The notes below the pieces were generated by a model. The model was not told where the DNA came from. It made no database searches and worked only from the letters and a program-made list of their open reading frames with translations. Source: Anoplolepis gracilipes (taxonomy: Eukaryota; Arthropoda; Insecta; Hymenoptera; Formicidae). From it: a DNA stretch of 64,000 nt. The DNA is taken from assembly GCF_047496725.1 (NCBI RefSeq), contig NC_132971.1, positions 7,344,001-7,408,000 of the forward strand, given 5' to 3'. The position numbers and the translations under genes were made by a program. Position 1 is the stretch's first letter. Each line of letters begins with the position of its first letter. Of this stretch, positions 11,501-25,361 are shown piece after piece.

Positions 11501-13975
11501 ATTCACCGTTAGTAGATCTCTCCGTGTAACTTTAACAGTATGTACAATGACGATATCTCTATATTGATAACGAAAATTTCATGGTGTTCTGAATAATAAG
11601 AATTTTAATTAACATGTATAATTGCCATTGTATAAAATTTATTAAAGTTATGCGTAAGATGAGCTTATAATTTACCCCAGTTACGTTGAAATATTTCATT
11701 TTCATTTTAATGTAATCTATTCTGGGTTTGTGTGCGAGATGAAAAAATGGAATGATATATATCTTTACAATTTTCGCATCGTTTCGTCGACGTTAATATA
11801 TTAACGCATATATCCATTGCATATCCAATTGCGCTATCTCGAAATTGGAAATAGCAATCGTACCGGCTTTAACTATGCACATACCGTCGAAACGTCCAAC
11901 CAAATGCACGAGGTGTATGTACATATAGGCGCATCGCTCGTTGCAAGATTTATTCTCTCCGTTGGAGAGTAAGTTTCTCTCAAGTATACCTTACTCTCTC
12001 AGATATGTGCCAGCCAGTTATCACTTTGAAATATCTTCGCCATGTATTTTGCATATCGAATGACCTTTACGCATTCTCTTTTAGCGCACTTTCCACAGAG
12101 GGATCGCATTATCCAAAGTCTTGATCGTTTGTTAATTAAAATCTCCAACGTCTCTCGTTTTCCGGAAATTATTAAGACTATTTGTCGACTTCTCGCTCTT
12201 CGGGTTTTGTATTTCCCTTTCTCATCAAAGATATACAAAGTTCAGGATCTTTCGCTCCAAGTTTTCCGTTCGAAGGCTACAACGAAGGAACAAACTTTAA
12301 AAACAAAACCCGAGATGGAACAAGACAAAGGAACGTCACAGTCGGCGAAAGATTCCATAAACGAGCGAGGGTATCTTCGCGAAGCTAAACTTTATTTCAG
12401 AAAAAGCTTTTCACTTAAACAGCTCTTATTAAGATATAATTAATATTACGAATTAAGAGACCTCTCCAATAAAATATGAACAATAAAATATTAGCCCGTC
12501 AATTTTATTTCAGACAAAAACGTAACGTAAAATTGATCAGAGCGTTTAGTGAGAGAAATGGCTCGATAAATTCTTAGGCCGCCTGATGTAGACAGCTGTC
12601 AACCGGGACTCGTTCGTTCGACATAGGTTCCGTCTGTACGTATGTACTTTAAGGGTCGGCGTTATCCATATCACGCGCGCACACGCCATATACTGTCCAA
12701 CCAAGTTAGCCGAGTATCCAGCGAGAGGGTCCAGCATATGGGTCTCTCGTTTAAGAGATCGCATTTTCGTTCACCAATGGACGCGAGGCGATACGAAGTG
12801 GCTGATGCTATCGATGTTATTACCAGCAGATCGTCCACCCGATATGGTCTTTTTCCTTTTCTCCATTGAGAAGACTCGGCGTTACACTTTGCTCGAAAGA
12901 TGTTCAATTAATGGCCGTCGCATCGACGCCGAACATAAAAAGACAACTTTAAAGGAATAAATTAATTAATTAATTAACGAAGAGAAGGTGGAATCGAGAG
13001 ATAATAAGAAAATGAAACATTTGCAGAAACAAAGATATAGTACAATATATAAAGACGTTATTTTGACGCGTTATTTCTGATGTAAAACTAATATAGTTAG
13101 ACAAATGAAATAAAATTGTTATTTTTTGACAATTTGGACGCATATATTCACGTCTATATTCTATTCTTCTTTATTTAGAAAATAAAAATTTTTAATCCGA
13201 CATGTATGTTGCTCGCTATTTTTACTTGATCACTTGCGCAAATACTAGTCTACGGAATAGTATCAGAGATTGGCGCGATCAATAAATATCTTCTTTTTAT
13301 GCACGCGATAAATCGAATTTACTCGCGCGAGAGCGGAATGACAATTTGTAGTCTCGCCGATACGATTCAGCTTATTTCCCTACGGATTTTTCGCGGTTGC
13401 AACTTATTCATTCCCGACGAGGCGAGGCGAATAACCCTAGTTCCATATGTACCGGGATATTTACGAGCATTTCAAATATTTTCTCGAAAGTGTGTGTGAT
13501 ACATTTATATATCTACATATTTTTGAAATATAAATAGTTTCACGTTAATATATTAAAATATGTATACAATAATAATATGTTAATATTTGATCCCCATTTT
13601 ATAATATATATATTATTTTATATATACATATTCGATTTATTTTACAGTTGTATTATGTTTATTATTTATTAATAATTAAAATTCTATTTTTGTATGTTAT
13701 CACGTATGTGTTATTTTTATCTTGCCTTCACACATCCAAATTCCACATTTTTTTCATGTCCTGGCAATCTTTTCACGCGAACCATCATTTACCGGAGAAC
13801 GAGCGTGCTTTTCGCAGCGCAGGTCGCCGGAATGCTGATATTTATATATGAGAAATATGGTATATGTGCAAAGATGGCAAGATGAAGGCTGTCAGTCGCA
13901 AGGGGCGCCGCGGAATGAATTTATCGTGGGGAAGTAAATGGCGAGAACGAAGGCAAAGTAGGATCGAGAAAGATC

Positions 13976-13978
<3 letters not shown>
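5544..13978. other. Large kazrin intron, first part
   Basis: There is an AT microsatellite at 5595-5618 and long AT-rich stretches. GC-richer patches at about 6130-6480, 7930-8170, 8440-9010, 9240-9860 and 10380-10720 have open frames on both strands but no recognisable protein. A plus-strand donor-like site (AACGAGCG|GTGAGTG) is at 8822. A diverged tandem duplication lies around 9920-10300. No coding exon is supported apart from the microexon at its left edge. Confidence 0.5.
5595..5618. repeat. (AT)n microsatellite
   Basis: Pure AT dinucleotide run just upstream (gene sense) of the microexon acceptor. Confidence 0.95.
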
Positions 13979-14018
<40 letters not shown>

Positions 14019-14381
14019 CTTTTTCCCCTCCGCTCTCCAGAGGTATGCAGATGTCGGAGGAAGGAAAAGGACGACGGAGAAATTAAAGTGGACACCGGCG
14101 GGAATTTTCTCGGCGTAGAACGAGAGAGAGAGAGAAAGAGAGAGATGGAATTTCTATGAACGAGAAGCGCCGTACTGCATTCATGATTATTAACTCCATT
14201 CTCAATATTGATCTGGATGGAAATTTTCACAGAACACGAACATTTTCTGCGAAATTTTCATAATTTTTGCATCATTCAAAAATGCACGAATAAGAACAAA
14301 ATCGAGCAGTTTAAGCGCTTTTTTTCGCATCAACGTGCATCAACGTATCGAAAAAACGCGCCAAGCGTAAAAATTGTTAAG

Positions 14382-14421
<40 letters not shown>

Positions 14422-14626
14422 TTTTTTTAGGATTTAGAAAAAGTAAAAGAATAAAAGTGACACACAGGACAATAAAACAACCAGACACTTTGGGAGAATT
14501 TCCTCTTGTTTGAGCAGAAACGATGAAGATATAGTAATTATCAAGTTTGTTCTCTCTCGAACGGTGGGAAAATAAGATGAATAGGCCACGAAGCGAAGTA
14601 GAGCGTGAAAGAAAGAGATAAAGTGC

Positions 14627-14696
<70 letters not shown>

Positions 14697-14942
14697 CAAA
14701 CAGAGAGATAGAAAGAGGAAGGGAAAAGGGATGAGGCAGAGATAGGGTGAGAATAGAATGGAACGTAGATGGAACGTCGTAAGAGAAGACTGCAGAATGA
14801 TGCAGTGGCTGCGCATTACCGGAAGCGGCAGCCGCCACTCGAATTTATGAAATTGCAATTCCGGCCGCCTCGTTGCACCGCGTCGGAGCAATTTGTCTCG
14901 CGATGTACGAAGGTAAAATAATCCGATCCTCTCCCTCTTCTT

Positions 14943-15002
<60 letters not shown>
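13979..15002. repeat. Cluster of GA tracts followed by a CT tract
   Basis: GA runs lie at 13979-14016, 14122-14144, 14385-14421 and 14629-14693, and a long CT run at 14946-15002. The last two are complementary and face each other across about 250 bp of GC-richer sequence. The LSLSLS and RERERE peptides read from here are repeat artefacts. GAGAG is the core of sites bound by GAGA-type factors in insects, so a regulatory role is possible but unproven. Confidence 0.93.
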
Positions 15003-15005
<3 letters not shown>

Positions 15006-17622
15006 CTTTTACCTCCACCGCGCTTCTCCCGCGTCCTGCGGCACGGAATCGCGTCGTTGTAATTGCAGCGAGTTCGAGTCACGTAGAGCTGATATCGATT
15101 TCCGCCTCGGGCGGCGACAATTCGCGAAGACAACGATTTCCGATGCGCGCAAAGTGTCCCGAGATGTTATTGGCGTATACGAGAATATATCGGATTTAAT
15201 TAAGAGATACAATATCGAAAAGGCGATACAAGATCTACGTTTCAATAAATCTTTGAAAAATTAAAAAGCTTCTCTCAAAATAATAATTCTCTCTATACAA
15301 TTTCATATTTGTTTCTTTTAATAAATGCAGAACAAGTTCAGAAAATCTTTTGATGTCTCTTGGAAAGAGACGCGTTAGAATTAAATTTCTTCAAATTACA
15401 TGGATCAATGATTTTGTAATAGAAAGAGAATCACGTGATTAAAGCTGCGGATGAAACTGAATAGATTCTGAATAATGCTTGCAATTTGTTAATGCGTCAA
15501 ATATTCCAAGTATACATTTCATTTATCGAATTCTTTTCGCTCGAAAATCACTTTACATATTTTCAGATGTAATGATTCCATTGCGCAATGTGTATGTAGC
15601 ATTTTTCTCGTTACATGAGATATTTGCGTTCGTAGATATCGAGTGCTATCAAACATATATCCGCTTCGCAGGAATATTCATAATGCATGAGATACACATG
15701 TAATAATAACGTTTTATTAATGAGCAAAACAGAATAAATGTTAAGGGGGATGAATATTAAATCGGCAAGGCCACGAGTGACATGAAACATTTATTAGCAT
15801 CCATTATTTGTATTATTCCGTGAATGCCGGGATTTCGCAAGAAATTACAATGCAAAATCGAAAAAAAAATGTGAATGTCAATGAGACGAGTACTGGTGCA
15901 TTAATCGAATCGCAATAATATGAACGGCAAATCTCAATTCGATATTGTCTTTTCGCTTTCAGCGATAGAGAAAAAAAAAATGCATTTTCGAAGAGAAATG
16001 GCACTGAAATACCGGCCATTCGTGAGTGAGAGGACACGCGGCACGTGCTGCTATTTAAAATAACACACTCGTGCCGCGGGTGTTCCCCGCCGTATCGTTT
16101 CAGGTTTCTAATGTGGGCCAAACTCGCAGCATCCAAGGTAAACCTGTTTTCGCTCTTCTGTAGCAGCCTCGAAGTACTTTTCTCTCCAAAAATGGAAATC
16201 GAAGAACAGGCATGGTTGACGATTATATAATCGGCTTAAAATGAAAAATTCAAACGCCACGATCAAAGATTTGTTTCTAATCTCCATCTAATCTTAATTT
16301 ACTTCTTAGTCTCGCGCGAAATATCACGGCGTTATAACCAACGGACTTGTATTCTATATGTATTAGAGTTGATTTCATTTTATTTCCAATAGAGAGCGTT
16401 CGAATTCCTCGTGTTATTAATAGAAAATATTCTCGAGATGCTCAAGTTTATAGCGATCCGTCCTACTTTACGCTTCCAGAAGAGGCGTGTTACCGTTATT
16501 ATACGGTGTTGCACACACGTGCAATAAGTTACGCGTAATCACAGCGAGTATAATAAACGTGTGCAACAAAGTACGCTGCGGTTTCGAGGCACGTCTCATC
16601 ACTTATTGTTGTGCTGAGTTAACGCGACTAATTGTAGATATAACGATGCGCGCGAGCACATCGTAAGCTCACATTAAACACGGTGCTTATGCGACTTACG
16701 TAACTGTTTATGTCTGAAGTTCAGGTCTTATTTAATCGTGTGTTCACATCCGAGGACTCTCTCTCTCTCGAGCGAGCGAGCAAGCGAGCCTCTAGTAATT
16801 CTCAAAAACCATTACCGCCTCGTCTCGTTAACTGTTTAGGAAACTTGGTTACAAAACTGTTACAATGCTCTTCTCACATACACAGCTTGCACTTAGCACA
16901 CAACAAATGTTACATTAAATAAAATAATTTTCAAAACATGACTATTATGGTCCTTTTATGACATTTTACAGCTCTACATTTTAACGAGTTACAACGATTT
17001 GCTAAAAAATTTTTTGCAATTACTCCACAATTTCTCTGTTCGAGATGATGAAGGCAAGATAATTCATGTAAATTTTGGGGAGGACCATTAAAGGTCCCCA
17101 ATCCACTTATGTTTCATTATTAGTGATATAGTGTATCTTTGTATAAATGACAGCGTGTGTGAGAAACAGTGAGAGAGAAACTGAAAGAGAGAGACAGAGA
17201 GACAGAATATCCCAGCGTCTTCCAACGTTTAGGATAATTATAGGCGTGGATGCATAATTCTGTGAGCATGTTAAGCTTATATCCATCTGTCACGCTCCAG
17301 AGAGGTTCACTGCACTCGGATCTACCTTGGCATCGACTAATAACACCGATGCTCGATTCAACGTTTTAACACAGTTAACGAAAATAGTAACATTTCTACC
17401 TAAATATGCATTATGTATATATATTGTATTATATATACGTAATAATTATTAATACCTATTATTATTAACCTGATAAAAATATAATAAACCATGTACAAGT
17501 TTGATTGAAAAAATGTATGTAGAAATGTAAACTATGTTTATTATTTGATAATTAATTAAGTGTTATATAAGTCGATATATATATGTATTGATATTTTTTA
17601 CATTTTGAAAAATGTTTTACTC

Positions 17623-17633
<11 letters not shown>

Positions 17634-17658
<25 letters not shown>
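17634..17658. repeat. (AC)n microsatellite
   Basis: AC run preceded by an AT run; compound microsatellite. Confidence 0.95.
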
Positions 17659-18274
17659 GTATACATACATACACACATATATATCTCAATCTCTGGTTCA
17701 CATTTCCGCCTTCTCGATTCAAATAGATTTGTTTGCCAGATTCGTTTTGTAGAAAAAACATTTTTTTTGTCGCGAATGTCCAACTGCAAGGAGAAAAAAA
17801 TAATTTCCGTGTTGCTATTTTTTCGTTTTTATATAAGATACAGCAATGAAAAAAATATCAAAATAACACGCTGGCAATTCATAAGCTTTTCATGCTGGTA
17901 CATTCGTGTTTTTTTACAGTAAAAATATTTTCTGTGAGTGTTTAGTTTACGTGCTAATAATCTGTCCAACTCTGAAGCATAACATAAAATACTCCATATA
18001 GTAAAGTTTTATAATTTGTAAATAATCTCGATGCGAAAAATTTTATAAATGAGTGATCGTTATAATGCTTTTGCGAAAAACATTTATGTATTTCAATAAA
18101 ATATTACAAATAAAAATCAATTACCTAAACATTGTTTTCAAAACAATACATAATGTATAAAATTTAATTAAAGTAAAAATATAGTTGTATCATATTAATA
18201 TTGATAAGAAAATTAAATTGTTAGCATCTGATATAAATGATAATTTTGATGAAACTCTAGTAAATACAAAGCAA

Positions 18275-18390
18275 CAGTAACATAACATCAATGTTATAAT
18301 TTCTCAGTCAACAATGTAATTGCAATACATTATACATAACAGTTACATTGCTGAGTGGAAAACTATAAATATTGATGTTATATATTACTG
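18275..18390. mobile_element. Hairpin MITE-like element with CAGTAA ends
   Basis: The sequence begins CAGTAACATAACATCAATG and ends with the imperfect reverse complement (CATTGATGTTATATATTACTG-like; ends TTACTG). The two arms of about 50 nt pair almost throughout, with ATAACATCAAT and ACTCAG-type blocks conserved in both, and a short centre. No coding sequence is present. The target duplication is not clear, so the exact ends and superfamily are uncertain. Confidence 0.6.
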
Positions 18391-18574
18391 ATGCCTCCTA
18401 TTTTACTGAATACTTGATTTTTACATATTAAAATCGCGCATAATGGAACATTTTCTCATAATTCCCATAAAATGTTGCACGCGTATTATTAGCATAAATT
18501 TCTCATAAATCTTCGAATCCGATGACAAATGGTTTCCATCACGTCGCACATGATGATACTCATTTGCAAACTGG

Positions 18575-18671
18575 CTCAAAAGCCCGAGCTGCCAAGGAGA
18601 GCGCGTCAGGGGAGAAAGAAGGAGAGCGCGAGAAGTGTTCCTGCGTGTGCCGGAAGCTCGGGCTTTTTGAG
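18575..18671. repeat. GC-rich inverted repeat (17-nt stem, about 64-nt loop)
   Basis: CTCAAAAGCCCGAGCT at 18575-18590 is the reverse complement of 18655-18671 apart from one extra base, giving 13 consecutive pairs plus a bulge and four more. It lies in a GC-richer intron block. Confidence 0.8.
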
Positions 18672-21600
18672 GATCGCGCGGACGCGGCTAAATAGCCAAT
18701 TCGCTGCTTTGTCGTGGACGAGGTCCATGCCGCAAGGCGCGTTTCAAATGCAAATACGGTGAGTGCCGTGCGCACAAACCGACCGGCTTAACTGTTCCGT
18801 CGGCGGCAGTAAAGTTTGAAGCCCAATAAAAAGGGGAAAGGCAATTTCCTCCTCGCCCGCGGAGCTCGCGGAAGTGGAATTTCATAAACGTGGAGATAAA
18901 AAAAAAAAAATATTAAAGAAAATGCAAACCGGCAGACTATACGCCGAGGAAAATTACCATGTCGAGCTCGCGACGTGCGCGACAAATTTCGGACGAGTCC
19001 TGAAGAATAATACCAAGTGATAAAATGATTTACGCAGGGACGAACATATAATGCGATCCTCGATTTGTCTCGATCTCTTCTCAAGAGATTGTTGATGTAA
19101 TCGAAAGAATTGTGAAGATTCAGAAATGCAAAATTTAAACAATTAAACTGGATGTCATTTATTATTTATAGATTGACGTTGAATCTAAAGCAGCAATTGT
19201 GTATTTCAATACTTTACTTTTGATATTTTTTTCACATACATTGGACGAGTTCAATTCTGAATCGACAGATTTCTCAAACATAAGTAATATTTTCCTCGGA
19301 AAACAAGTAGCATTGAAGATGATGAAAGTATATACGCGTTTTTCCGTCAGATCAACACGTATACGCGATTTTTCATCCTAGAAAATCCGCTACTCAATAC
19401 TAAAATAGATGAAATATTTCGTCTGCTCGGTGGTTTCTGGCTTTGGCATTGTCGATTTAACGGAGAAATATTCGATATCGCCCGTATTCTGTGTTTGCAG
19501 AGACAAGATAAACTAAAATCCGAGAATCATGCCATAGGAAAGAGAAATTCGGTATATTTGTAAATCTGTAAAGTTTGTTTATTCAATTATGTTAAATCCA
19601 TTTACGAGAGCTTTATTCGAGCTGTCAAAATGTTAAAGCATTAAACTAATCATCATTAAAATTAAAGATTAACTTAAATTCCTAAAAAATTGCCCCATGA
19701 TGTTATTAAAGTATTTAGGTAATGCTATTAACATACATCTTTCGTTTTATTGGGATTATGTGTCTTGTTTTGTATATCGTTATCACGTAATTTTTAATCC
19801 ACTGAAGAGAATCCCGAAACAAGGATCAAATCGCATATCGTAATAAATGAATTGTTTAATTATTTTAAATTAATACACGCAAGATTAAATCTTCAGTGAA
19901 TTCATAATTGGTTTTTTTTTATTTGGTTTTCCATTCGAATTCAATGCACAAATTTCAATGCACAAATGACACAACGATTAAGTGAATAATAAAAAGTTAA
20001 TTAATTTAAAATGAAGGTAATCTGGGCAATAATAAACCTATTACTTTGATATGTGAATAATCAATTATATAAAATAATAAACTTATTATTTATTTTATAT
20101 GTGAGAATTTCGATATATTAGTAACATATAATATATAATAACAAACTCTCTACTTTTTTACATGATAATTAATTACTCTATTACTGCAAAAAATATTTTT
20201 ATAATTTTACGTGTTAAAAAACTTATTGAATTCATTGATAAAGATTATAAAACGGTATTCACTACGTTTGAAGAGATGATAAACAAGCACGCAAATTAAA
20301 ACGTATAATTTTATACATTTAAATACATGCGTATGCGAAATATAATATTTATAAAATTTTTATATATTTTTATATAAAAATATCACGCATTTATATTTTA
20401 TAAATATTATTTCGCAGTCGATTTAATGACGGATGGAGTTTCCTCCCTCTCTCTTGGAAATAATTTCATAACATCATGCTACGCGCGCACGATATTACAG
20501 ATGAATTAAAGGGACGCAATTAAAAAGTTAATCGGGTGTGTATGCACGGTCGGTTTAAATATTATCCGCAGTTCCGCATAACAAAATTCCGTATCTCACG
20601 GTTGGTAGGATTGGTGAGAATTGGAATAAGGAAAAAAGAAAACTAAACCAGCCAGAATGGATTTTTTGTGACCTGGTTTTGTTCCTCTTCTTCGGCGAAA
20701 CGAAACTAAAATGCAATTTTAATTACTGCCGACGCTACTTGAATCCCTGCGAATTGTCTATATTTCCGTTATGGTATATCGAATTTTCAATATTCATATT
20801 TATAATTGGCGTCAAATATATTATTTTTTAATTATCTCAATTATTTATAAATAATTATGTAACGCATTAATTTCTTTCTATGTAACTCTTGTCAAATGCT
20901 TTATTAAATAAAGATAAAAAATCGTTAGTATTTATTTTTATACAGTCAAATATTTTCAAAACAGTTAAATATTTATCTCGCCAATATATCTGTTACATAT
21001 TTTTCTGTGTAATATTAAAATATTCCGATTGCGCGTTCTCTGGTGCAAAATTAACTGCGCTCGGTTGTAAAACGTTGTCAGAGAAATCGATCCTCAATCA
21101 TCGTTTGCACAGGCAATTCCGTTGACAAAAGCTACGCAAAATTGTTTCCGACGCATTTGACACATTATCGTAAAACCGCTATCGAATCGTTTGACTTATT
21201 GCTTTACATTATTTGCTTCGGTCCGAAATGGTCCATCGAAATGCATTGTGCAACAGCTGTGGAAGGGAACGTCGATGGATAGGAAATAGTAGCATGTCGC
21301 TGTCAAATCGGCTTATGTAACTCAGCGTAAGCTGTGTAACCGTATTCCGTCGTTATTTTTTAGAAAAAAAAACAAAAAAAAAACAGAAAAACAAACGAAT
21401 GACAGACCAACTTGAAAGTTGCTGACAAGCGACATTTTCTTTCATCTCCCCCGCCGACCAAAGAGAATTGGAGTGGAAAGGCAATAGGTGGAGTGACGCG
21501 CGGGTTAAAGAGGGTTAATCCATTACGACTACTGTTAGGGCACGTAAAACACATGATCTACGCTTACGAAAACAATGTTTGCGCGCGGATGTGTTGTGGA

Positions 21601-22032
21601 TACGTTACGGCTATTCACGCTCGTGTAAAGAATCATCGTGACTTTCACAAGCGTGATCGACCGCGGTATCTTCTGCCTCGCTGTTTTTCATTCGCATCTT
21701 ATATGCGGTAAAGCAAAAAGAGCTCAAAGTTTAAAAAGCTGTCATTCAAATATTCAAAAGGCTAAATTAAAAGAATGAATAATTAGAAAATAATTGTTCA
21801 ATATAAAAATTCGAACATAAAATACATATATCCTACATATAGTCTTTGTATTAGTATACATAATTCAATACAAGTAATTAAATTTCTCATCATTTATTAA
21901 TTTCAATTACAGTCAAATAATAAAGACAAAACTTCAATTATAGTCAAATAATAAAAATGTTATCAAAATATAAAAATTCTATAATTGCGTATATGTATGA
22001 ATGACAATTTTAATATTCTAAAAGAATGATTG

Positions 22033-22033
<1 letters not shown>

Positions 22034-22061
<28 letters not shown>
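22034..22061. repeat. (CT)n microsatellite
   Basis: Pure CT run in AT-rich intron. Confidence 0.95.
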
Positions 22062-22064
<3 letters not shown>

Positions 22065-24523
22065 AAATTTATATATTTAATAATATAAATAATATATATT
22101 AATAATAGATGTTATAATTTATTTTCTGTGTTCTTTCATATGTGTGAATACATATAACGCTGATTTTACGTCAAGTGTACTTTTTCAGCTTTCCAGCCCT
22201 CGCGCGTTTCCCGGCTGTCATGTAAACGAAATTTTTACATCGCCCGGCTTTCGCGCGGACATTTCGTACTAATCCAAACGCCTCGTAAATATTTTCCTCG
22301 TGAAAATGTGCCGAGGATCCTTCGCAAATTGCGAGCAACCGAAAAATGCACTCTGCATACGTTTAGTTTTACTGTGTGTGTAATGACTTCGTTACACGGA
22401 AAGGTATATACGACAAATGCAGCGAAAAGAGAGCGTGCTACGTAAATACGTTGAATTATAAGATATAAAAAAATACAAATCAAATTATTTTATAAATTCA
22501 CAGTCGTAATAAACAAGAATGGTTAATGTATAGTTAAAAATGTAAAAAAGGAAATATTTTATAGATGTGAAGAATATATTTTTGTGCTCAATTTTATTTT
22601 GTATATGTTTCTCTAGATCTTGTTACGAATGCAGTATCACGCCACCGAATCATTCGATCTTGCTCCAGATTTGCTTTCGCATACAACACGAACTCGATCT
22701 TCGTCTAAGCAAACACTTTAAGTTCGTTCAAGTTATGACAAGAGAGGCATGTAAATTTCGGCCGCCCAGAGTATGAGAGATGTTCTTGATCAAACAAACA
22801 AGTTGTCTAATATGTACTGTGCAACTTAATTGTGTTAATAACACGCGAGAAGCTTCCATATCTGATAGGAAACATTATCGATTTTGACTCCTTCATATTA
22901 AACGTGAGTAAACTTGAACAGAAATAAAAAAAAAATATAAAAATAATACTGAATATAAAATTTTGAGAGAGTTCTCGATGCTATATAGTTGAAGAAATTC
23001 ATCTATTCTTATAATTTTTCATTTTACTATGTGTGATATAGATTTATTGCCTGTTAAATCGTGCGAGCAAAAATTCTTATTCCCAGACATAAAGATTGTC
23101 GGATCCAGCGACATTCTCGATCTCTCTCGTAAAAATCTACGGTTCGTCGAGTCATAAAAAAACGCGTTTTACTTGAACGTCCATTTTGCAAGCGCAAGAA
23201 CTGACTGTTCGCTAAGAACAACTTTTTGCCAAGATGATAAATTCTTTTTTCATAATAATCAGTACCATATTGATTACTTCTAAAGACATATCGGGCCTGA
23301 TTAAACGCTATTTTAATAAGATATTTCCATAATAAACATCTTTTTTTTAATAAACATCTTTTTTTTGTATTTGAAGATTTGATAAAAAAAAGCTATCATA
23401 TATCTTGAGAAAAAAGAGCCACAATTTCAACTAATGTTTAAATTATTTTTAAAAATATTTTACATTTAAATTTTATATTATGTATCTAATTATGAGAAAT
23501 TATACATTTTCACACTATATTTTTTTCATTTTACATTTCACACAAAGAACAAAGAGAAAACATTTTGTTAAAAAAATGAAAAAAGGCTGTCTTTCGCATT
23601 TCTTGCGCTCAAGATAAAACGGATGGGAATAGAAAAAAAACATACACATGTGAAATCAGTGGCTCTCTTATCGTTTTGTTGTCATTTCATCCCTCTTCGT
23701 CATTTCGCGGTAATGTTTGTTCAGCCGCTAAATAGTGTCTACCTTCTCTCCTCTTAATGAATCCTCTTGGCTTTCTTCGCCCGCTGCCTATCGTCTACTG
23801 CGCTTTCACTGCGGATGTTATCTGTATGCGCGATATCCGTGGGATGACTCTTAATGCATGCATTTTAGTTTTCAGCATGACATTCAACATTAATTACTAA
23901 AGATAATAATATTCATGGAAAAGAGTCGCGCGGTGATATAGACGCATTGTGTGTTTCTCAAAACTACTTGAATATTTAAAATTTTCTTATTAATAATTAT
24001 CACTTTTTTAAACACAATAATTGCTTTTTTAATATTTAATATTTAATTTGTAAGAATATATTTAATATATTTTATACATCTACATATATAGATAGATATA
24101 TTTCTTACGTGTGCATTTAATAAAGATTTTGGAAAATGAAATTATTCAATACTCCTTTTCTCTCTCTTTTATTGCAAATAAAATATATTTTATGTTTTAT
24201 ATTTTATATATATAATCATATAAAATAATCATATAATATAATATAATTATATAAAATTATATGCAATGCATTAAATTGCTTTGCCAAAATAATATCGGAG
24301 AGTTAATATACGAGTACTTTCGCGTATCTTTCCACTTCAATCAATTAGCTGTCAGGGAGTGTGTTCAGAAACGGAAAATGATAGATCGCGAGTATTAAGT
24401 GACGCACTCGAGATAATAACGCTGTTACTTCCCGTGCATTTCCATACGAATCAAATCAATAAAAGACGCGTCTCTACAACAGCGTATCATATGTAAAATT
24501 TAAACGTCAAAGATTCCGCTCAC

Positions 24524-24581
24524 CGAGTAGGTAGTCGTGTTTCTTCCGTTCCTCATAATTTGCGTAGATGTACGCTCTCAT
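24524..24581 (-). CDS. KAZN: Candidate alternative first coding exon of kazrin (short N-terminus)
   Basis: A minus-strand open frame ends at a good donor (CTACTCG|GTGAGCGG) in phase 1. The ATG at 24581 has A at -3 and gives 19 codons (MRAYIYANYEERKKHDYLL) plus one base. Spliced to the 26-nt microexon it completes Asp and continues DKIEGLMDQ then AKFRVMVEEN in the main kazrin frame. A purine run just upstream argues against an acceptor there, so this would be a first exon. The same frame stays open to about 24887, so a longer start (for example MWRGRPHEQ) is possible. It lies at the edge of a GC-richer block (about 24520-25560) that could be its promoter. GTGAGY occurs by chance every few kilobases, so this is a candidate, not a proven exon. 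Confidence 0.4.
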
Positions 24582-25326
24582 TATACATCGCTTTTTTTTT
24601 TGCTCGTGAGGACGGCCACGCCACATACGCGCGCAAGGTCGTCCCTCGGGAATGTCCTTATTACTCTCGACATCGTCGAGCGCATACTCCCTCCCCCCCT
24701 CCCTCTTTCTCTCTCTCTCTCTGACCCTCGTTTGCACTTGCGTTTTTTTTCCTCCAATTTCTTTCGCCCGGTCGAGCTGTTCTCCGATCGATACGATCGA
24801 CCACGCTGCCACCAGGTACCGCACGCAACTTTGACGACTCTCGCGAGACTCTTGAGACGATCGTCGATATTTCGACGCGTGACACACCCGTTACTCCGGA
24901 GTTTGTGCTACTCAAACTTATCTCTATTAAAAATAGAACAAGTGAGATATACATTTTTAAAGTTGGAAATTTTGCAGAGCACACACTCTGGCGAAGAAAG
25001 CTCGTCGACGCGTTAGTCGAGAAAAGTCGTATCGTTTCCATAAACTTTTACTCAGGCATCAGCCGGAGCAAGGTTTCCGGCGACGCTTTTCGTCGCAACG
25101 AACGAGCCCCGAGTTTCAACTGTGAGATATCGCGGCGGGTATCGATCGTGTACAGCAGCTGGGAAACTTTGTTACCGGCTCCCGTCAGCGCGTATCCGTT
25201 CCGCGGTGCACGTTTAGGCGACATTACATATGCCCGATTCATATGCCTCGTCACGTTTCTCCTTTTCTATGTGTCCTGCGACTGTTGGAGCTCCTTCATC
25301 CCTTCGGGGTTCGCCTTCCGCAGTTC

Positions 25327-25361
<35 letters not shown>

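Larger units (their letters stand above)
15003..24500. other. Large kazrin intron, middle part
   Basis: AT-rich intron with simple repeats: AC at 17634-17658 and CT at 22034-22061. It also has a hairpin MITE at 18275-18390, a stem with an asymmetric loop at 18575-18671, and a GC-richer block at about 18530-18880. Duplications of under 30 bp are seen near 21901-21955 and 23330-23370. No exon is recognised. Confidence 0.5.

Noticed and set aside
14434..15133. Several frames of over 100 codons with SLSLSL or RERERE peptides
   Set aside because: They are translations of GA/CT microsatellites.
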